From JBFEYJ01 sp041546305 (lineage in GTDB: Bacteria; Pseudomonadota; Gammaproteobacteria; Thiohalomonadales; Thiohalomonadaceae): a stretch of DNA of 25,558 nt. The position numbers were made by a program, and so were the translations under genes. Positions within the stretch are counted from its first letter, which is position 1. Each line of letters starts with the position of its first letter. Shown here piece after piece: positions 6,916-16,132 of this stretch. The notes beneath the pieces were generated by a model. It was given only the letters and a program-made list of their open reading frames with translations, was not told the DNA's origin and made no database searches. Location: positions 1 through 25,558 of the forward strand of contig JBFEWO010000024.1 of assembly GCA_041546305.1 (NCBI GenBank). Reading direction: 5' to 3'.

Positions 6916-9614
6916 GCCGGCTCCTTGTTATTTTTCGGCGGCAGCGGGGAGAAGTAACCGATCGTCAACATTAAGATGCCGACGACGATGAACGAAACAA
7001 TGCGCTCCATCGTATCCGACCGTGAAAGATCGATCAGGAACAGCTTCACAACCACCGCACCTAACAGCAAGGCACCTGCAAACCACAGAATCCTGGACCC
7101 TCGGCGTGCCGCGAGGATAGTGACCAGCAGTGCGGTCAACGTCCACACCACGGAGATACTCGCGTGAAACAGCATCGAGTGGTGCAGACTTGCGAGGCGG
7201 TAAGGCACACCACCCCAATAGTGCACCGCGTGGGCGACCGCCTCGTTGAGCAGGACAAATGTCGCCAGTGCCAGGGCGATCCAGGGGAGTGAGGCCTGTT
7301 CCTCGAGCCACTGCACCAGGCGCTCACGGTTGTGCCAACTCCAATCGGCAATGACCAGCAACACCAACACCTGGCTCAGCTCCAGCGGATTAAACAACGG
7401 CAGATAGGGCAGCGGCCAGGGATCGCCCTTACTCACCACGGCAAACAGGCTCCAGCCAAGCAACAGCGCCACCACTGGCGCCAGCGCCTCGCCTTGATAG
7501 GTGGTGAGCCAGCGCGCCACCGGCCAGCGCAGTCGCTCGCCCTGGCGCAACAACAGCACCACCAGCGCTGCCGGCACCAGCGCCATGCTGCTTAGCGCCC
7601 ACACGCCCTGCCCCTGCATGGCGGTGTCTACCCACCAATGCACTTCCTGCACCAGGATAAGAAGCAGCAGCCACAGGGTGGCGCTATGGCCAAAGCGCAG
7701 CATCGTCTCGCTGTACTGCTGTTCCATTCGCCACAGCACACGGTACTGCACCGCAAACACCACCAACCAGGCGAGCGTCCCCCAGTGGGCGAAGAAATGG
7801 GTCGCCTCAGGCGCCTCAAGCAGATTGAGCGCAAGCAGGGCCGCCGCCGGCAGCAGTCCCAACAGCGGATAACGCAACACCGCCCAGTCCAGGCGCCGCC
7901 ACAACCACAACAACATCCCCACGCTCAGCGCAATGAACAACAGCTCGGCGTTTAACTGGTATTCCCAACCCACGTGGCGGTCGATCTCGCGCAGCCCGGC
8001 AAAAAACCACCACAAGAGTCCCCATATCAGCGCCGCCACATGTACATCCGCCTCCTTCTCGCGGAGGCGATCACGATGGCGCTGCAACTCGTAACTGCTG
8101 AACAGGCCAGCCACGGCGATCAAGACAGAGCCGAGATAAGCGCCGTTGATCACCGGCAGGTTTCCGGTGCTCGCCCCCAGTACCAGAACGAAGGAGCCTC
8201 CCGCCCCCAGCTGAAGTAGCAGACCCGAGACACGGGGCAACAGACGCTGCTGCCGTACCCCGACCCAGATCAGTGCCGCCCCCTCCAGCGCCCAGGCGGC
8301 GGCCGTCCAACGCCCATCCACCGCCAGCGGGATCGCCAGGGTGGCAAAGACTATTCCCAGCGCCAGAAAGGCCTCGGTCAGTAGCCGCATTCCCTCCAGC
8401 TGCCGCCGCCAAAGCGCGCTTGCCAGCAGGATATAAATGGCCGCCAGAATGAGCGCACTCCAGGCCAGGCCGTACTCCAACTCCCTTACCAGGGGAGCCT
8501 GCAGCGCGAAACCAACGACCGGCACGCCGAACACCAGCGTGCCATCGACATACCCCTTCAGCCTGGGTGGCTGGCGCAGCGCAAACAGCACCGGTATCGC
8601 CAGGTAAAAGAGGAAGAACAGGATGAGAAAAGGCTCGGTGGTGGTGAAGTGCTGCGGTCGGTAATACTGGGCGCCCCACACCGTGCCGATGACAAAGGTG
8701 AAGACGAAACCCAGCAGGTTCAGTTCGCGCCATGCCTTGAACCAGGCGATGCCCAGGATACCCGCATTGAGGATGGCGTAATAGGAAAAGAGCATCACAT
8801 GGCTACCGCCGCCGGTGGAGGTGAGCACCGGGGCAAGAAAACCGCCGCTGATGCCAAAGGCAGCGAGGTTGCGCGAATCCTGCAACAGGGCCAACAGCGC
8901 CGACAGGGCGACCGTCGCCACCATCAGCACAAAGGCCAGGCCCATGGGGAGAAGATGATAAATCTTGGCCGCCCCATAGACCGTGATATAGAAAATCCCG
9001 ATGCCCCCACCCTGAATGAGCAGGGCATAGGCGGTGCGGCGCCGGCGTAAATACCAGCCCAGCGCGATCAGAACCAGGCCACCGAGAGCCGCACCGGCAA
9101 GACGCAGCTCGATGGGAAAGAGATTTCGCTCCGCCGCGTACTTGACCAGAAAAGCGACGCCGAAAAACAGCACGACAATGCCGACCCGCACCACCACATT
9201 GCCGTCAGTGAAAAAGCGGGAGATCGCTCGCCAGATTGGATTGGGTTGTGCCGTCTCGTCCAGATCCGGCAATTCGACAGCCGGTAATGTTTCCACCCCG
9301 GCGGGTGGCGACACTTCGCGTGGCATAGCGGTGACTGCCCACGGCTCTGCCGCGGGAGGGGAGAGCTTCTCAGACGGTTCGGCCGGTTTAAGTGAGGCTT
9401 CCTTTTCTGTGTGCCTGACTGTCGGTGTTTCACCAACGACACGGCGCTCCAGGCTGAGCAGCAACTGCTCGGTCTTGCTCAGTCGCTTGCTCAGCTCGAC
9501 AGTCCGGCCCAGCAAATAACCCGCAAGTGCTCCGAACAACAAACCGCCAAACTCAAAGATCAACGCGCCGAGTATCGCCCCAGCCAGAGCAAATGCTACT
9601 GCCATTCCCCCCAC
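6912..9614 (-). CDS. DUF2339 polytopic inner-membrane protein
   Basis: A very hydrophobic protein of about 900 residues with more than twenty candidate membrane helices and few soluble loops. That is the layout of DUF2339. The N-terminus has two glycine-rich helices, then a charged coiled-coil segment (VELSKRLSKTEQLLLSLERR) and a proline-rich linker before the main array. The frame is open to an ATG at 9689, but I choose the GTG at 9614. AAGGAGG (9626-9620) lies five bases upstream of it, and this start leaves a 28-base gap to the MFS gene instead of a 46-base overlap. Function is unknown. It precedes and overlaps the DUF3999 gene and follows an MFS transporter, probably in one transcript. 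Confidence 0.85.
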   Translation of the reverse strand: MGGMAVAFALAGAILGALIFEFGGLLFGALAGYLLGRTVELSKRLSKTEQLLLSLERRVVGETPTVRHTEKEASLKPAEPSEKLSPPAAEPWAVTAMPREVSPPAGVETLPAVELPDLDETAQPNPIWRAISRFFTDGNVVVRVGIVVLFFGVAFLVKYAAERNLFPIELRLAGAALGGLVLIALGWYLRRRRTAYALLIQGGGIGIFYITVYGAAKIYHLLPMGLAFVLMVATVALSALLALLQDSRNLAAFGISGGFLAPVLTSTGGGSHVMLFSYYAILNAGILGIAWFKAWRELNLLGFVFTFVIGTVWGAQYYRPQHFTTTEPFLILFFLFYLAIPVLFALRQPPRLKGYVDGTLVFGVPVVGFALQAPLVRELEYGLAWSALILAAIYILLASALWRRQLEGMRLLTEAFLALGIVFATLAIPLAVDGRWTAAAWALEGAALIWVGVRQQRLLPRVSGLLLQLGAGGSFVLVLGASTGNLPVINGAYLGSVLIAVAGLFSSYELQRHRDRLREKEADVHVAALIWGLLWWFFAGLREIDRHVGWEYQLNAELLFIALSVGMLLWLWRRLDWAVLRYPLLGLLPAAALLALNLLEAPEATHFFAHWGTLAWLVVFAVQYRVLWRMEQQYSETMLRFGHSATLWLLLLILVQEVHWWVDTAMQGQGVWALSSMALVPAALVVLLLRQGERLRWPVARWLTTYQGEALAPVVALLLGWSLFAVVSKGDPWPLPYLPLFNPLELSQVLVLLVIADWSWHNRERLVQWLEEQASLPWIALALATFVLLNEAVAHAVHYWGGVPYRLASLHHSMLFHASISVVWTLTALLVTILAARRGSRILWFAGALLLGAVVVKLFLIDLSRSDTMERIVSFIVVGILMLTIGYFSPLPPKNNKEPA

Positions 9615-9642
9615 AAGCACCTCCTTGCTTGTCCAGTGTCGT

Positions 9643-10920
9643 TTATGGTGTGCCGATATTCGGCGCCCGTCGCCGCCCCTCTTCGACATTCACACGGCTG
9701 AGGAAAAAGGCGCCAAGACCGAACAGAATCAACAAGGTGAGTATGCCAAGGCGCGGATTGCCGCTCGCCATGCCGGCCCAGCCCACCATTACCGGCCCCA
9801 GTACCGCGGCGAACTTTCCTAACATATTGTAGAAACCAAAAAACTCGGCCGATTTGTCGGCCGGGATAATGCGCGCATAGAGTGAACGACTCAGTGACTG
9901 GATACCGCCCTGGACCAGACCGATAGCGATCGCCAAGCCATAGAACTCCCGCTCCGAATTCATCTGCGAGGCCCACACCACAATTAACGTATAGACCGCA
10001 ATGGCGATGTAGATCCCTGTTTTCGGCCCCAGCCGGTTGCCGAGATAGCCGAAGGCGATCGCCGCCGGAAAGCCGACAAACTGGGTAATGAGGAGGGCCA
10101 CGATCAGGCTGTCAGAGGAAAAACCGAGCGAAAGACCGTAATCGACCGCCATGCGCACGATGGTGTCGACCCCGTCGATGTAACACCAATAGCCCAACAG
10201 AAACAGGAACACTACCCGCAGGGCGCGTATCTCGCTGAAGGTCTGGCGCAGTTGGATAAGTCCTGCGCGAATGGCAGTTCCACTTGCCGGGCCACGGCCT
10301 TCAGGCTCGGTCACCCACAGCGCCAGCGGCAGGGTGAAGAACGCCCACCACAGCGCCACCGTCACAAAGGAGAGTTTCACCGCTTCGGCCGCATCGGCCA
10401 GTCCGAACGTCTCCGGACTGAGCGTCATCCACACATTGATCGCAAACAGCACGCCGCCACCAAGATAGCCCATGGCAAAACCGAGTGCCGACACCTGGTC
10501 GAAACGGGATGGGTGGGTGATAAATACGATAAGCGAATCATAGAAAGTGACGCTGCCGGAAAAGCCGATCGTGGCCATCACATAAAACAGCACCGCCCAC
10601 TGCCACTCGCCCATGGCCACCAGTGGCAGCAGCGCCGTCATGCAGGCACCAAGAAAGGCGAAAAACAGCAGAAAACGCTTGCGGTGGGAGCCGCGATCGG
10701 CAATCGCCCCCAGCACCGGGGCCAGTAGAACAATAATCAGGCTGGCGAGAGAGTTGGCTATACCCAGGTAAAAGGTGCTCTCGCTCCCTGTCACCCCGGC
10801 GCTCCAGTACTGTTTGAAAAACAAAGGGAAGAAGCCTGCCATGACCGTCGTCGCAAAGGCCGAGTTTCCCCAGTCATAAAGCGACCAGGCAAGTATTTGC
10901 CGATTTTCCGGTGATGCCAT
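9643..10920 (-). CDS. MFS transporter, UMF1 (Atg22-like) type
   Basis: Twelve or so membrane segments in 425 residues. The opening, ILAWSLYDWGNSAFATTVM, is the signature of the UMF1/Atg22-like branch of the major facilitator superfamily, which includes vacuolar amino-acid exporters in fungi and uncharacterised bacterial transporters. A second signature is GLVQGGIQSLSRSLYARIIP (about 340-360). The frame is open to 10974, but the 18 extra residues do not belong to the family, so the ATG at 10920 is preferred despite a weak Shine-Dalgarno. The substrate is unknown. It is divergent from the photolyase gene and heads the set with the DUF2339 and DUF3999 genes. Confidence 0.88.
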   Translation of the reverse strand: MASPENRQILAWSLYDWGNSAFATTVMAGFFPLFFKQYWSAGVTGSESTFYLGIANSLASLIIVLLAPVLGAIADRGSHRKRFLLFFAFLGACMTALLPLVAMGEWQWAVLFYVMATIGFSGSVTFYDSLIVFITHPSRFDQVSALGFAMGYLGGGVLFAINVWMTLSPETFGLADAAEAVKLSFVTVALWWAFFTLPLALWVTEPEGRGPASGTAIRAGLIQLRQTFSEIRALRVVFLFLLGYWCYIDGVDTIVRMAVDYGLSLGFSSDSLIVALLITQFVGFPAAIAFGYLGNRLGPKTGIYIAIAVYTLIVVWASQMNSEREFYGLAIAIGLVQGGIQSLSRSLYARIIPADKSAEFFGFYNMLGKFAAVLGPVMVGWAGMASGNPRLGILTLLILFGLGAFFLSRVNVEEGRRRAPNIGTP

Positions 10921-11048
10921 CGCTGCCCCGTTGTTGTGCTTATTGTATTGAGAGAGGTGTATAAACAATAACACGCCCTTGATAATTCAACACTCGCCTA
11001 ATATGCAGGAAGCAATAGGGCTTGTGAGATCTCACTGAGTACACCGCC

Positions 11049-12497
11049 ATGCGTACCACCATCCTCTGGTTCCGCCAGGATCTTCGCCTCGACGACAATC
11101 CGGCGCTGGCTTGTGCCCTGACCGACTATGAACGGGTGATCCCGCTCTATGTCCATGCCCCGGAGGAGTCATCGCCCTGGCAACCCGGTGCAGCAAGCCG
11201 CTGGTGGCTCCACCATAGCCTGACGGCGCTGGACGGGTCACTGCGAGACCGCGGCTCACGCCTCATCCTGCGCCATGGTCCCAGCCTTAAGGCACTGCTT
11301 CAATTGGCAAGGGAGAGCAAGGCCGAAGCGGTATTATGGAACCGTCTTTATGAGCCGGCACATATCGCCCGTGACAAGACGATCAAGCAGGCGCTTCTAG
11401 AACAGGGACTGAAGGCCGAGGCGTTCAACGCCGCTCTCCTGTTCAACCCCACGCAGGTGCTCAAGGAGAATGGCGAACCCTACAGGGTGTTCACCCCATA
11501 CTGGAAGACGTGCCTGAAGCGCGGCCTACCGCAGGAAGTTCATAAAGCGCAAGAAGCACTGCCTCCCGTATCGCGTGCAATCACATCGGAGAAATTGGCT
11601 GCACTCGAACTGCTGCCCCGTATCCACTGGGACGCCGGCCTTGAGCAAACCTGGCAACCAGGAGAGGCAGGAGCAAAACAGCAACTCGAAACCTTTCTCG
11701 ATGAGGCCCTCGCTTACTACAGCCAAATGCGCGACATCCCGGCAGAGCCGGGTACCTCGCGCCTCTCCCCTGCGCTGCACTTTGGCGAAATTGGCCCGCG
11801 GCAGATCGTCAGCGCCGTGGAGCGATTCATTGCAGAACACCAGCAAAGCGGCCTCATCGCCAACGCCGAGGCATGGCTGCGCCAGATTGTGTGGCGCGAG
11901 TTTGCCCACGCCGTGCTTTATCATTTTCCGCACACCAGCGACGCCCCTTTCGATGAACGTTTCGCCCACTTCGCGTGGGAGACGGGATATGAAGAAAACC
12001 TGTTGCGATGGCAGCGCGGCGAAACCGGCATCCCCATCGTCGATGCCGGCATGCGCGAGCTGTGGCACACCGGCTGGATGCACAACCGGGTGAGAATGAT
12101 TGTCGCCTCGCTGCTAACCAAGAACCTGCTCATTCCCTGGCAGGAGGGCGCGCGCTGGTTCTGGGACACGCTGGTGGATGCGGACCTGGCCAACAACAGC
12201 TTCGGCTGGCAGTGGGTGGCCGGCAGCGGCAATGATGCCGCCCCCTACTTTCGTGTTTTCAATCCGGTGTTGCAGGGGGAAAAATTCGATCCGAAAGGCC
12301 GCTATGTGCGCCGCTGGTTGCCCGAACTCGCGGCCCTACCGGACAAGTATCTTCACAAACCATGGCAGGCCCCGGATTACCTCGTGGACGAGGCAGGGAT
12401 CCGGCTGGGTGATACCTATCCCTTTCCTGTCGTGGATCTGAAAGCGAGCCGGGCTCGGGCACTCGAACGCTTTAATCGCATCAAGCAGAAGCAATAA
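11049..12497 (+). CDS. phrB: Deoxyribodipyrimidine photolyase (CPD photolyase)
   Basis: This 482-residue flavoprotein repairs UV-induced cyclobutane pyrimidine dimers using blue light. The N-terminal antenna-binding Rossmann domain starts with LWFRQDLRLDDNPAL. The C-terminal FAD/DNA-binding domain shows TSRLSPALHFGEIGPR, then IVWREFAHAVLYHFP and GIPIVDAGMRELWHTGWMHNR. NNSFGWQWVAGSG with the FRVFNPVLQGEKFDP block completes it. These are the class I photolyase motifs, and the length is close to E. coli PhrB (472). It is transcribed alone on the plus strand. Only 74 bases separate its ATG from the divergent MFS frame, so the promoters must overlap or sit close together. It ends near a bidirectional terminator at 12597. 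A cryptochrome is less likely given the canonical motif set. Confidence 0.95.
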   Translation: MRTTILWFRQDLRLDDNPALACALTDYERVIPLYVHAPEESSPWQPGAASRWWLHHSLTALDGSLRDRGSRLILRHGPSLKALLQLARESKAEAVLWNRLYEPAHIARDKTIKQALLEQGLKAEAFNAALLFNPTQVLKENGEPYRVFTPYWKTCLKRGLPQEVHKAQEALPPVSRAITSEKLAALELLPRIHWDAGLEQTWQPGEAGAKQQLETFLDEALAYYSQMRDIPAEPGTSRLSPALHFGEIGPRQIVSAVERFIAEHQQSGLIANAEAWLRQIVWREFAHAVLYHFPHTSDAPFDERFAHFAWETGYEENLLRWQRGETGIPIVDAGMRELWHTGWMHNRVRMIVASLLTKNLLIPWQEGARWFWDTLVDADLANNSFGWQWVAGSGNDAAPYFRVFNPVLQGEKFDPKGRYVRRWLPELAALPDKYLHKPWQAPDYLVDEAGIRLGDTYPFPVVDLKASRARALERFNRIKQKQ

Positions 12498-12596
12498 CAC
12501 CAAGACGATACACGCTGATGGGGCACCTGCCTAACCGCAAGTGTTCCCGACAACTATCGGAGAATGAAACTGATTATATGTATAGCGCTTATGCAC

Positions 12597-12624
12597 AAAA
12601 AGCCCCTCCGAAGAGGGGCTTTTC
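12597..12624. terminator. Bidirectional terminator between phrB and the lipoprotein gene
   Basis: AGCCCCTC (12601-12608) pairs with GAGGGGCT (12613-12620) around a CGAA loop, with A residues before and TTTT after. It can end phrB transcripts on the plus strand and the converging lipoprotein transcript on the minus strand. It is almost the same as the terminator at 14496-14526. Confidence 0.9.
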
Positions 12625-12642
12625 TGTGGCTCATAGGTACGC

Positions 12643-13878
12643 TTATGGAACTATCGTTGCCGGCGTTGGATTGACGATAGTCGCACTAAAGGGATAACTC
12701 AAAGCGCCCTCGTGATAAACGACACCGTCGAGCTGAATGATATCCAGAATGGCATAGATGGAAATAATGGTATTACCATTGTTTTGGCTCACCGTGACGG
12801 AGCCCCCCACCAAATAGGCATCAAAAGCCGATGGGTCCCATGTATCATTCAAGGTCGCGGTAATGGCACCGCTTACCCAGCGAGTCGTTGGCAGTGAGAC
12901 CGTGCCACTTGTCGGCAACGGGAATACACTCAGTCCCAAATCATAATTACCGTAGTACATGTCTACATACAGATCACTCACATCCCCAAGCGTAAGCGCA
13001 TTATAGACCTGCGCCGCCATGCCGTTAATGTAGGCGCTATTTGGGTTGCTTACCGGAGCAACATCCCTGGCCGGGACTAAGCCCCAAATGGTATGGCTGG
13101 CCCCCTCGTTATCGGTCACGGTGTACTCCCAGCTCACCGCCTTACTACAGTCCTTGCTGATAGTGAAGGTATCCCCCGTGGTCACTCCGCCATAGGTTGG
13201 TGAGGCTGACATCATGAGCCGCCCAAAGGGGTCTCTCACCGAATAGTCGAAGTCGCCGTCAGCAGTGAACTCTGTATTACCTGTCTGACTGGCGGGGTAA
13301 CTGAGCGCCGGATCGCTAGTGTGGGTCAGCACGGTCGTTGTGGCTGTATCACCCGTGACTTTAAATATTCCTGGTCCATTGATATAGCCATCGCCATCTT
13401 TTGCAGCGAACATCAGGGTAACCCCGTCGGTCTGGCTACCATCGATGTAATTGATAATACACTGCGCCGGTATGATCTCCTCCTTGGCGACTGCAAAGGG
13501 GGCGTCATTAACCCCGTCGGCAGCGGTTAACAGCACTTCCCCCCAGCAGGCAGTTGTATCAACGGGTATCCCCGGATCTCTAACGTATCCCCAACTCAGT
13601 ACCGCGCGTTTCTGGTCCAGCGACAGCTGGAATGGCGTACCCAGATCGGTATAGTAGGTCGTCCGGTACCCCAGAGTGACCTGGGTGAGATTGATCGTCT
13701 CCAGGCTGCCACCCACCGTGATCTGTGCCGCAACATCGTAGCTACCATCACTATTGCGAGTGACTGTCATGTTAGACACCGTCGCACTGCTACAGGCGAC
13801 CGCGCTGTTCAGATTGCTGGTGCCCAGCAGGTAGGTGTAATCTGAGGTAAACGCCGGTGGAGGGGGCAGCGTTGCCAA
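12643..13878 (-). pseudogene. C-terminal part of a frameshifted surface lipoprotein
   Basis: This 411-residue reading frame has only a TTG at its 5' end and no Shine-Dalgarno, so it is unlikely to be translated on its own. It is in the -1 frame relative to the lipoprotein ORF at 13809-14399. If one T is restored at about 13878 (ACTTGG to ACTTTGG), the two frames join into a 585-residue protein, and THLEGT continues as LATLPPPPAFTSDYTYLLG. The fragment is rich in Thr, Ser, Gly and Asp, with many short beta-strand-like stretches, and contains several cysteines. It looks like an extracellular repeat-poor beta domain. I do not recognise a catalytic motif. The frame has stayed open over its full length, so the break is recent or a sequencing error. 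Confidence 0.7.
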
Positions 13879-14399
13879 GTCCCCTCCAGATGGGTTTGGG
13901 CATTGGCATCCGGTACCAGGGTAGTGATGGAAGGATCGTAACTGTTCAGCGACGCGGTGATGGATGCCTCATCTGTGATATTGGTGCCAGCCGCGAGGTA
14001 GGCCGAGGGAGGCAGAGCAATGCCGTTGGTCGGGTCACCGTCGATATCGAGTGTCTGCAGAAGCTGCGCGATGTTGACCGCATTCGAGTCATCGCTGGAG
14101 AGCGCACCCACCAGATCCAGCGGCGTAATAATCGGCTGGGCCTGAGCATAGCCCAGGGTCATCTCACCGATCTTGAATTCAATGATTTCCCCGGATTTGT
14201 ATGTAAACGCACCGTCGGCATCGGTGAAGCCGGATTGTGTGACCGTTTGATAGCCGAGCCCCTGAACGGCAGAATCCAGAAACTGCCCCGTGAGAATATC
14301 CGAGGGTGCTGCTGCTGAATCCCCCCCAGCACCACCGCCGCACCCATTGAGCGCAAATACCAGGGATAAAGCGGATATTATTAGTCTGCTCCTAGGCAT
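13809..14399 (-). pseudogene. N-terminal part of a frameshifted surface lipoprotein
   Basis: An ATG with a strong GAAGGAGGGG Shine-Dalgarno starts a lipoprotein signal peptide with lipobox L-N-G-C near residues 18-21 and a GGG linker. The domain after it (LDSAVQGLGYQT, then FTDADGAFTYKSGEIIEFKIGEMTLG and PLDLVG) is familiar from many uncharacterised surface lipoproteins of marine gammaproteobacteria. Around residue 174 (HLEGT) the frame runs on into 22 residues of out-of-frame sequence and then stops. The natural continuation is in the -1 frame at 12643-13878. A one-base deletion explains both ORFs. The gene stands alone, bracketed by two similar terminators. Confidence 0.75.
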
Positions 14400-14428
14400 T
14401 AGAGCCCCTCCTTCATTAGCTTTAATCG

Positions 14429-14441
14429 CGCTAACTTAGCG
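14429..14441. promoter_or_regulatory. Perfect palindrome in the lipoprotein leader
   Basis: CGCTAA-C-TTAGCG is a perfect 6-bp inverted repeat with a single central base, 30 bp upstream of the lipoprotein ATG on the minus strand. It could be an operator or a 5'-UTR hairpin. Only symmetry and position support this. Confidence 0.3.
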
Positions 14442-14495
14442 AGCGCCAAATCCAAAAGCATCCCCAAAATGGGTGAATTTTCATTGTTAATGAAC

Positions 14496-14526
14496 AAAAA
14501 AGCCCCTTCGAGAGGGGCTTTTTTTG
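14496..14526. terminator. Strong intrinsic terminator
   Basis: AGCCCCT and AGGGGCT form a 7-bp stem around a TCGAG loop, flanked by a run of six A on the left and seven T on the right. It can work in both directions. On the minus strand it would end read-through from the sigma-factor operon about 190 bases after the beta-barrel gene and shield the lipoprotein gene. Confidence 0.85.
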
Positions 14527-14714
14527 TGTCTGGAAATTCTCACAGCTTTATTTGTTGGAATCTTTTCAGGGCAACAGCAATGACTCCCTTTTTATCCTTA
14601 TTTCCGACCGGTACGGTAGGGGGGGAAATTCGATTCGCAGGGCCACTGCGTCGAGCGCTGGTGCAATGTGCGCGACTCTCTCACTGAAAAAGCAAGAGTC
14701 CACAGGGCGTCGGT

Positions 14715-15503
14715 TTAGAAACTGTGACTGATTAAGGTCCCCACGCCCCAGTCCGGGCTGCTGTCGGAGAAGCCCTTGACGGCGTAGAGGCTAAAGTGTC
14801 GTCCCCGCACCAGCGGCCGGGAGAAGGAGATGGTCAGCTCGATGATCGGATCTAGCCCTGCCAGGGCCGACTCTTCCAGGTAGAGTTCGGTGCGGGTGCG
14901 CCAGGGTTGTTGTAATGGGAGGGTGACGGCAGCAGCACCGTAGAGGGTATCGGCAAAATCGATGGTGTCGGTGTCACCGAGAAAGTTGTAACCGATGAGG
15001 CCATCCACCATGCCCTTGGCCGCTTCCACCTGAATGGCATAGTCGGTCTCGCCGGTGCCGAGGAATTTCTCTTCATCGGCGGTGCCAAATTTTACCTTGC
15101 CCCGCACCGCCACCCAGGGCACCGCCGGGGTCTCTTCCTGTAGCTGCAGGATGGCACTCAGTTGAATGTCCCCCAGCCCGGAATCGACACGCTGCTCGTT
15201 GATGAGTGTCGTCGTGCCGGGCGTCTGCGCCCTCCCGCCACCACGCCCGGTGCCGCTGACCGTCCCGCTGACCAGGCTTGAACCGTCGATTCGGATATAA
15301 GGTACGGTAAGGCTCCAGCCGGCGTATTGGCCGGCATAGCTCAGGGTGAAGGGAACGTACCAGGTCGAGGTATCGATCCCGGTGTCATAATCCCCGATGG
15401 TATATTCTGCGCCGGTCGTGAAGGTGTAGTCCCCTGCCAGCGCCGCCTGGCCAACCAACAGGGGGGTGAGTGCCATCACCAATTTGCGCGAACAAACCTT
15501 CAT
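14715..15503 (-). CDS. Outer-membrane beta-barrel protein (putative)
   Basis: 262 residues with a Sec signal peptide (cleavage near AALA-GD, residue 23). Strands with alternating hydrophobic and polar residues follow, separated by short turns, and the chain ends in phenylalanine (ISHSF) as outer-membrane barrels do. Segments such as WYVPFTLSYAGQYAGWSLTVPYIRI and a low-complexity Gly/Thr loop (about 78-95) fit a small barrel like those annotated as transporters or phenol-degradation MetA-type proteins. Specific function is unknown. Its ATG overlaps the DUF3106 gene stop by 4 bases, and it is the last gene of the sigma-factor operon, so it may be a regulon end product. Confidence 0.78.
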   Translation of the reverse strand: MKVCSRKLVMALTPLLVGQAALAGDYTFTTGAEYTIGDYDTGIDTSTWYVPFTLSYAGQYAGWSLTVPYIRIDGSSLVSGTVSGTGRGGGRAQTPGTTTLINEQRVDSGLGDIQLSAILQLQEETPAVPWVAVRGKVKFGTADEEKFLGTGETDYAIQVEAAKGMVDGLIGYNFLGDTDTIDFADTLYGAAAVTLPLQQPWRTRTELYLEESALAGLDPIIELTISFSRPLVRGRHFSLYAVKGFSDSSPDWGVGTLISHSF

Positions 15504-16132
15504 CGTGGTCTCCTCATCGGTGTCTCGGGAGTACGGCGATCCATGCGGTGATCATTTAAGCGGCCGTCATGCTCGGGAAGTGTAGCAGCCTCCGGCGCTT
15601 CTGCCGGTTGGTCCACGTCAGCACCGCGTTCTGCTTCACTCTCCGTAGCAGGAAGGGGCTCAGGCGCCGGTTGGGCCATACCAGCCTGCTCATGCATCCG
15701 CTCGCGGACCGCCTCACGCTCTTCGATACTCATCGCCTGCCAGCGCTGCAGCAGTGCTTCGCGCTCGGCCTCCGGCAGGTTGCGGAAGGCCTCCATATGC
15801 TGACGAATGCGCTGCTGCTGCTCGGGAGGTAACGCCTGATAGGCCTTAAAGCGCTCGCGAATACGCTGCTTCTGCTCGCTCGGCAACTGTTGCCAACGCT
15901 CGAAGCGCTCGCGCACGGCAGCACGTTCTGTGCTGTCCATCTGTTGCCAGCGTCGAGCCCCTTTTTGCAGTCGCTGCTGCTGCTCCGGACTGAAGCTGTC
16001 CCAACGCTCGGCATAGGGCGCAAGCACCTGCTGCTCGGCCGCGCCGAGTTGCTCCCAGGAGATCGGTTCCTGGGCATGGGCCAGCCCCAGGCTCAACCCC
16101 AGCAGCAGTGCCGCTATCAAACTACGACTCAT
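15500..16132 (-). CDS. DUF3106 exported repeat protein
   Basis: A signal peptide (MSRSLIAALLLGLSLGLAHA) is followed by five to six degenerate helical repeats of about 18 residues. The pattern is R-W-x-x-L-P-x-E-Q-x-Q-R-I-R-E-R-F (residues about 40-150). The tail is acidic and proline-rich, with a basic end (MRRPR). This is the DUF3106 architecture; function is unknown, and it resembles small periplasmic stress or chaperone-like helical proteins. The frame is open to an ATG at 16147, but the ATG at 16132 starts the cleaner signal peptide and has GAGG nine bases upstream. It overlaps the small gene upstream by 11 bases and the beta-barrel gene by 4, so it is inside the operon. Confidence 0.82.
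   Translation of the reverse strand: MSRSLIAALLLGLSLGLAHAQEPISWEQLGAAEQQVLAPYAERWDSFSPEQQQRLQKGARRWQQMDSTERAAVRERFERWQQLPSEQKQRIRERFKAYQALPPEQQQRIRQHMEAFRNLPEAEREALLQRWQAMSIEEREAVRERMHEQAGMAQPAPEPLPATESEAERGADVDQPAEAPEAATLPEHDGRLNDHRMDRRTPETPMRRPR

Larger units (their letters stand above)
14400..14714. other. Intergenic region upstream of the lipoprotein gene
   Basis: This 315-bp interval separates two minus-strand genes. It holds the 13-bp palindrome at 14429-14441, a small TTGTT/AACAA inverted repeat at 14484-14497 and a strong terminator at 14496-14526. The ORF that crosses it on the plus strand (14469-14687) reads through the terminator and is not credible. I see nothing else. Confidence 0.6.

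Noticed and set aside
8071..8733. 220-residue minus-strand ORF in another frame of the DUF2339 gene
   Set aside because: Composition is Arg/Gly/Ala-rich and typical of an alternate frame; the DUF2339 frame is continuous through it.
10921..11048. Defined promoters between the MFS and photolyase genes
   Set aside because: Several TTGAT/TAATAT-like hexamers exist, but their spacing is wrong for sigma-70 promoters, so I do not call any.
13860..13900. Programmed -1 ribosomal frameshift in the lipoprotein gene
   Set aside because: There is no canonical slippery heptamer at the junction and I see no strong hairpin just after it; a simple one-base indel explains the data better.
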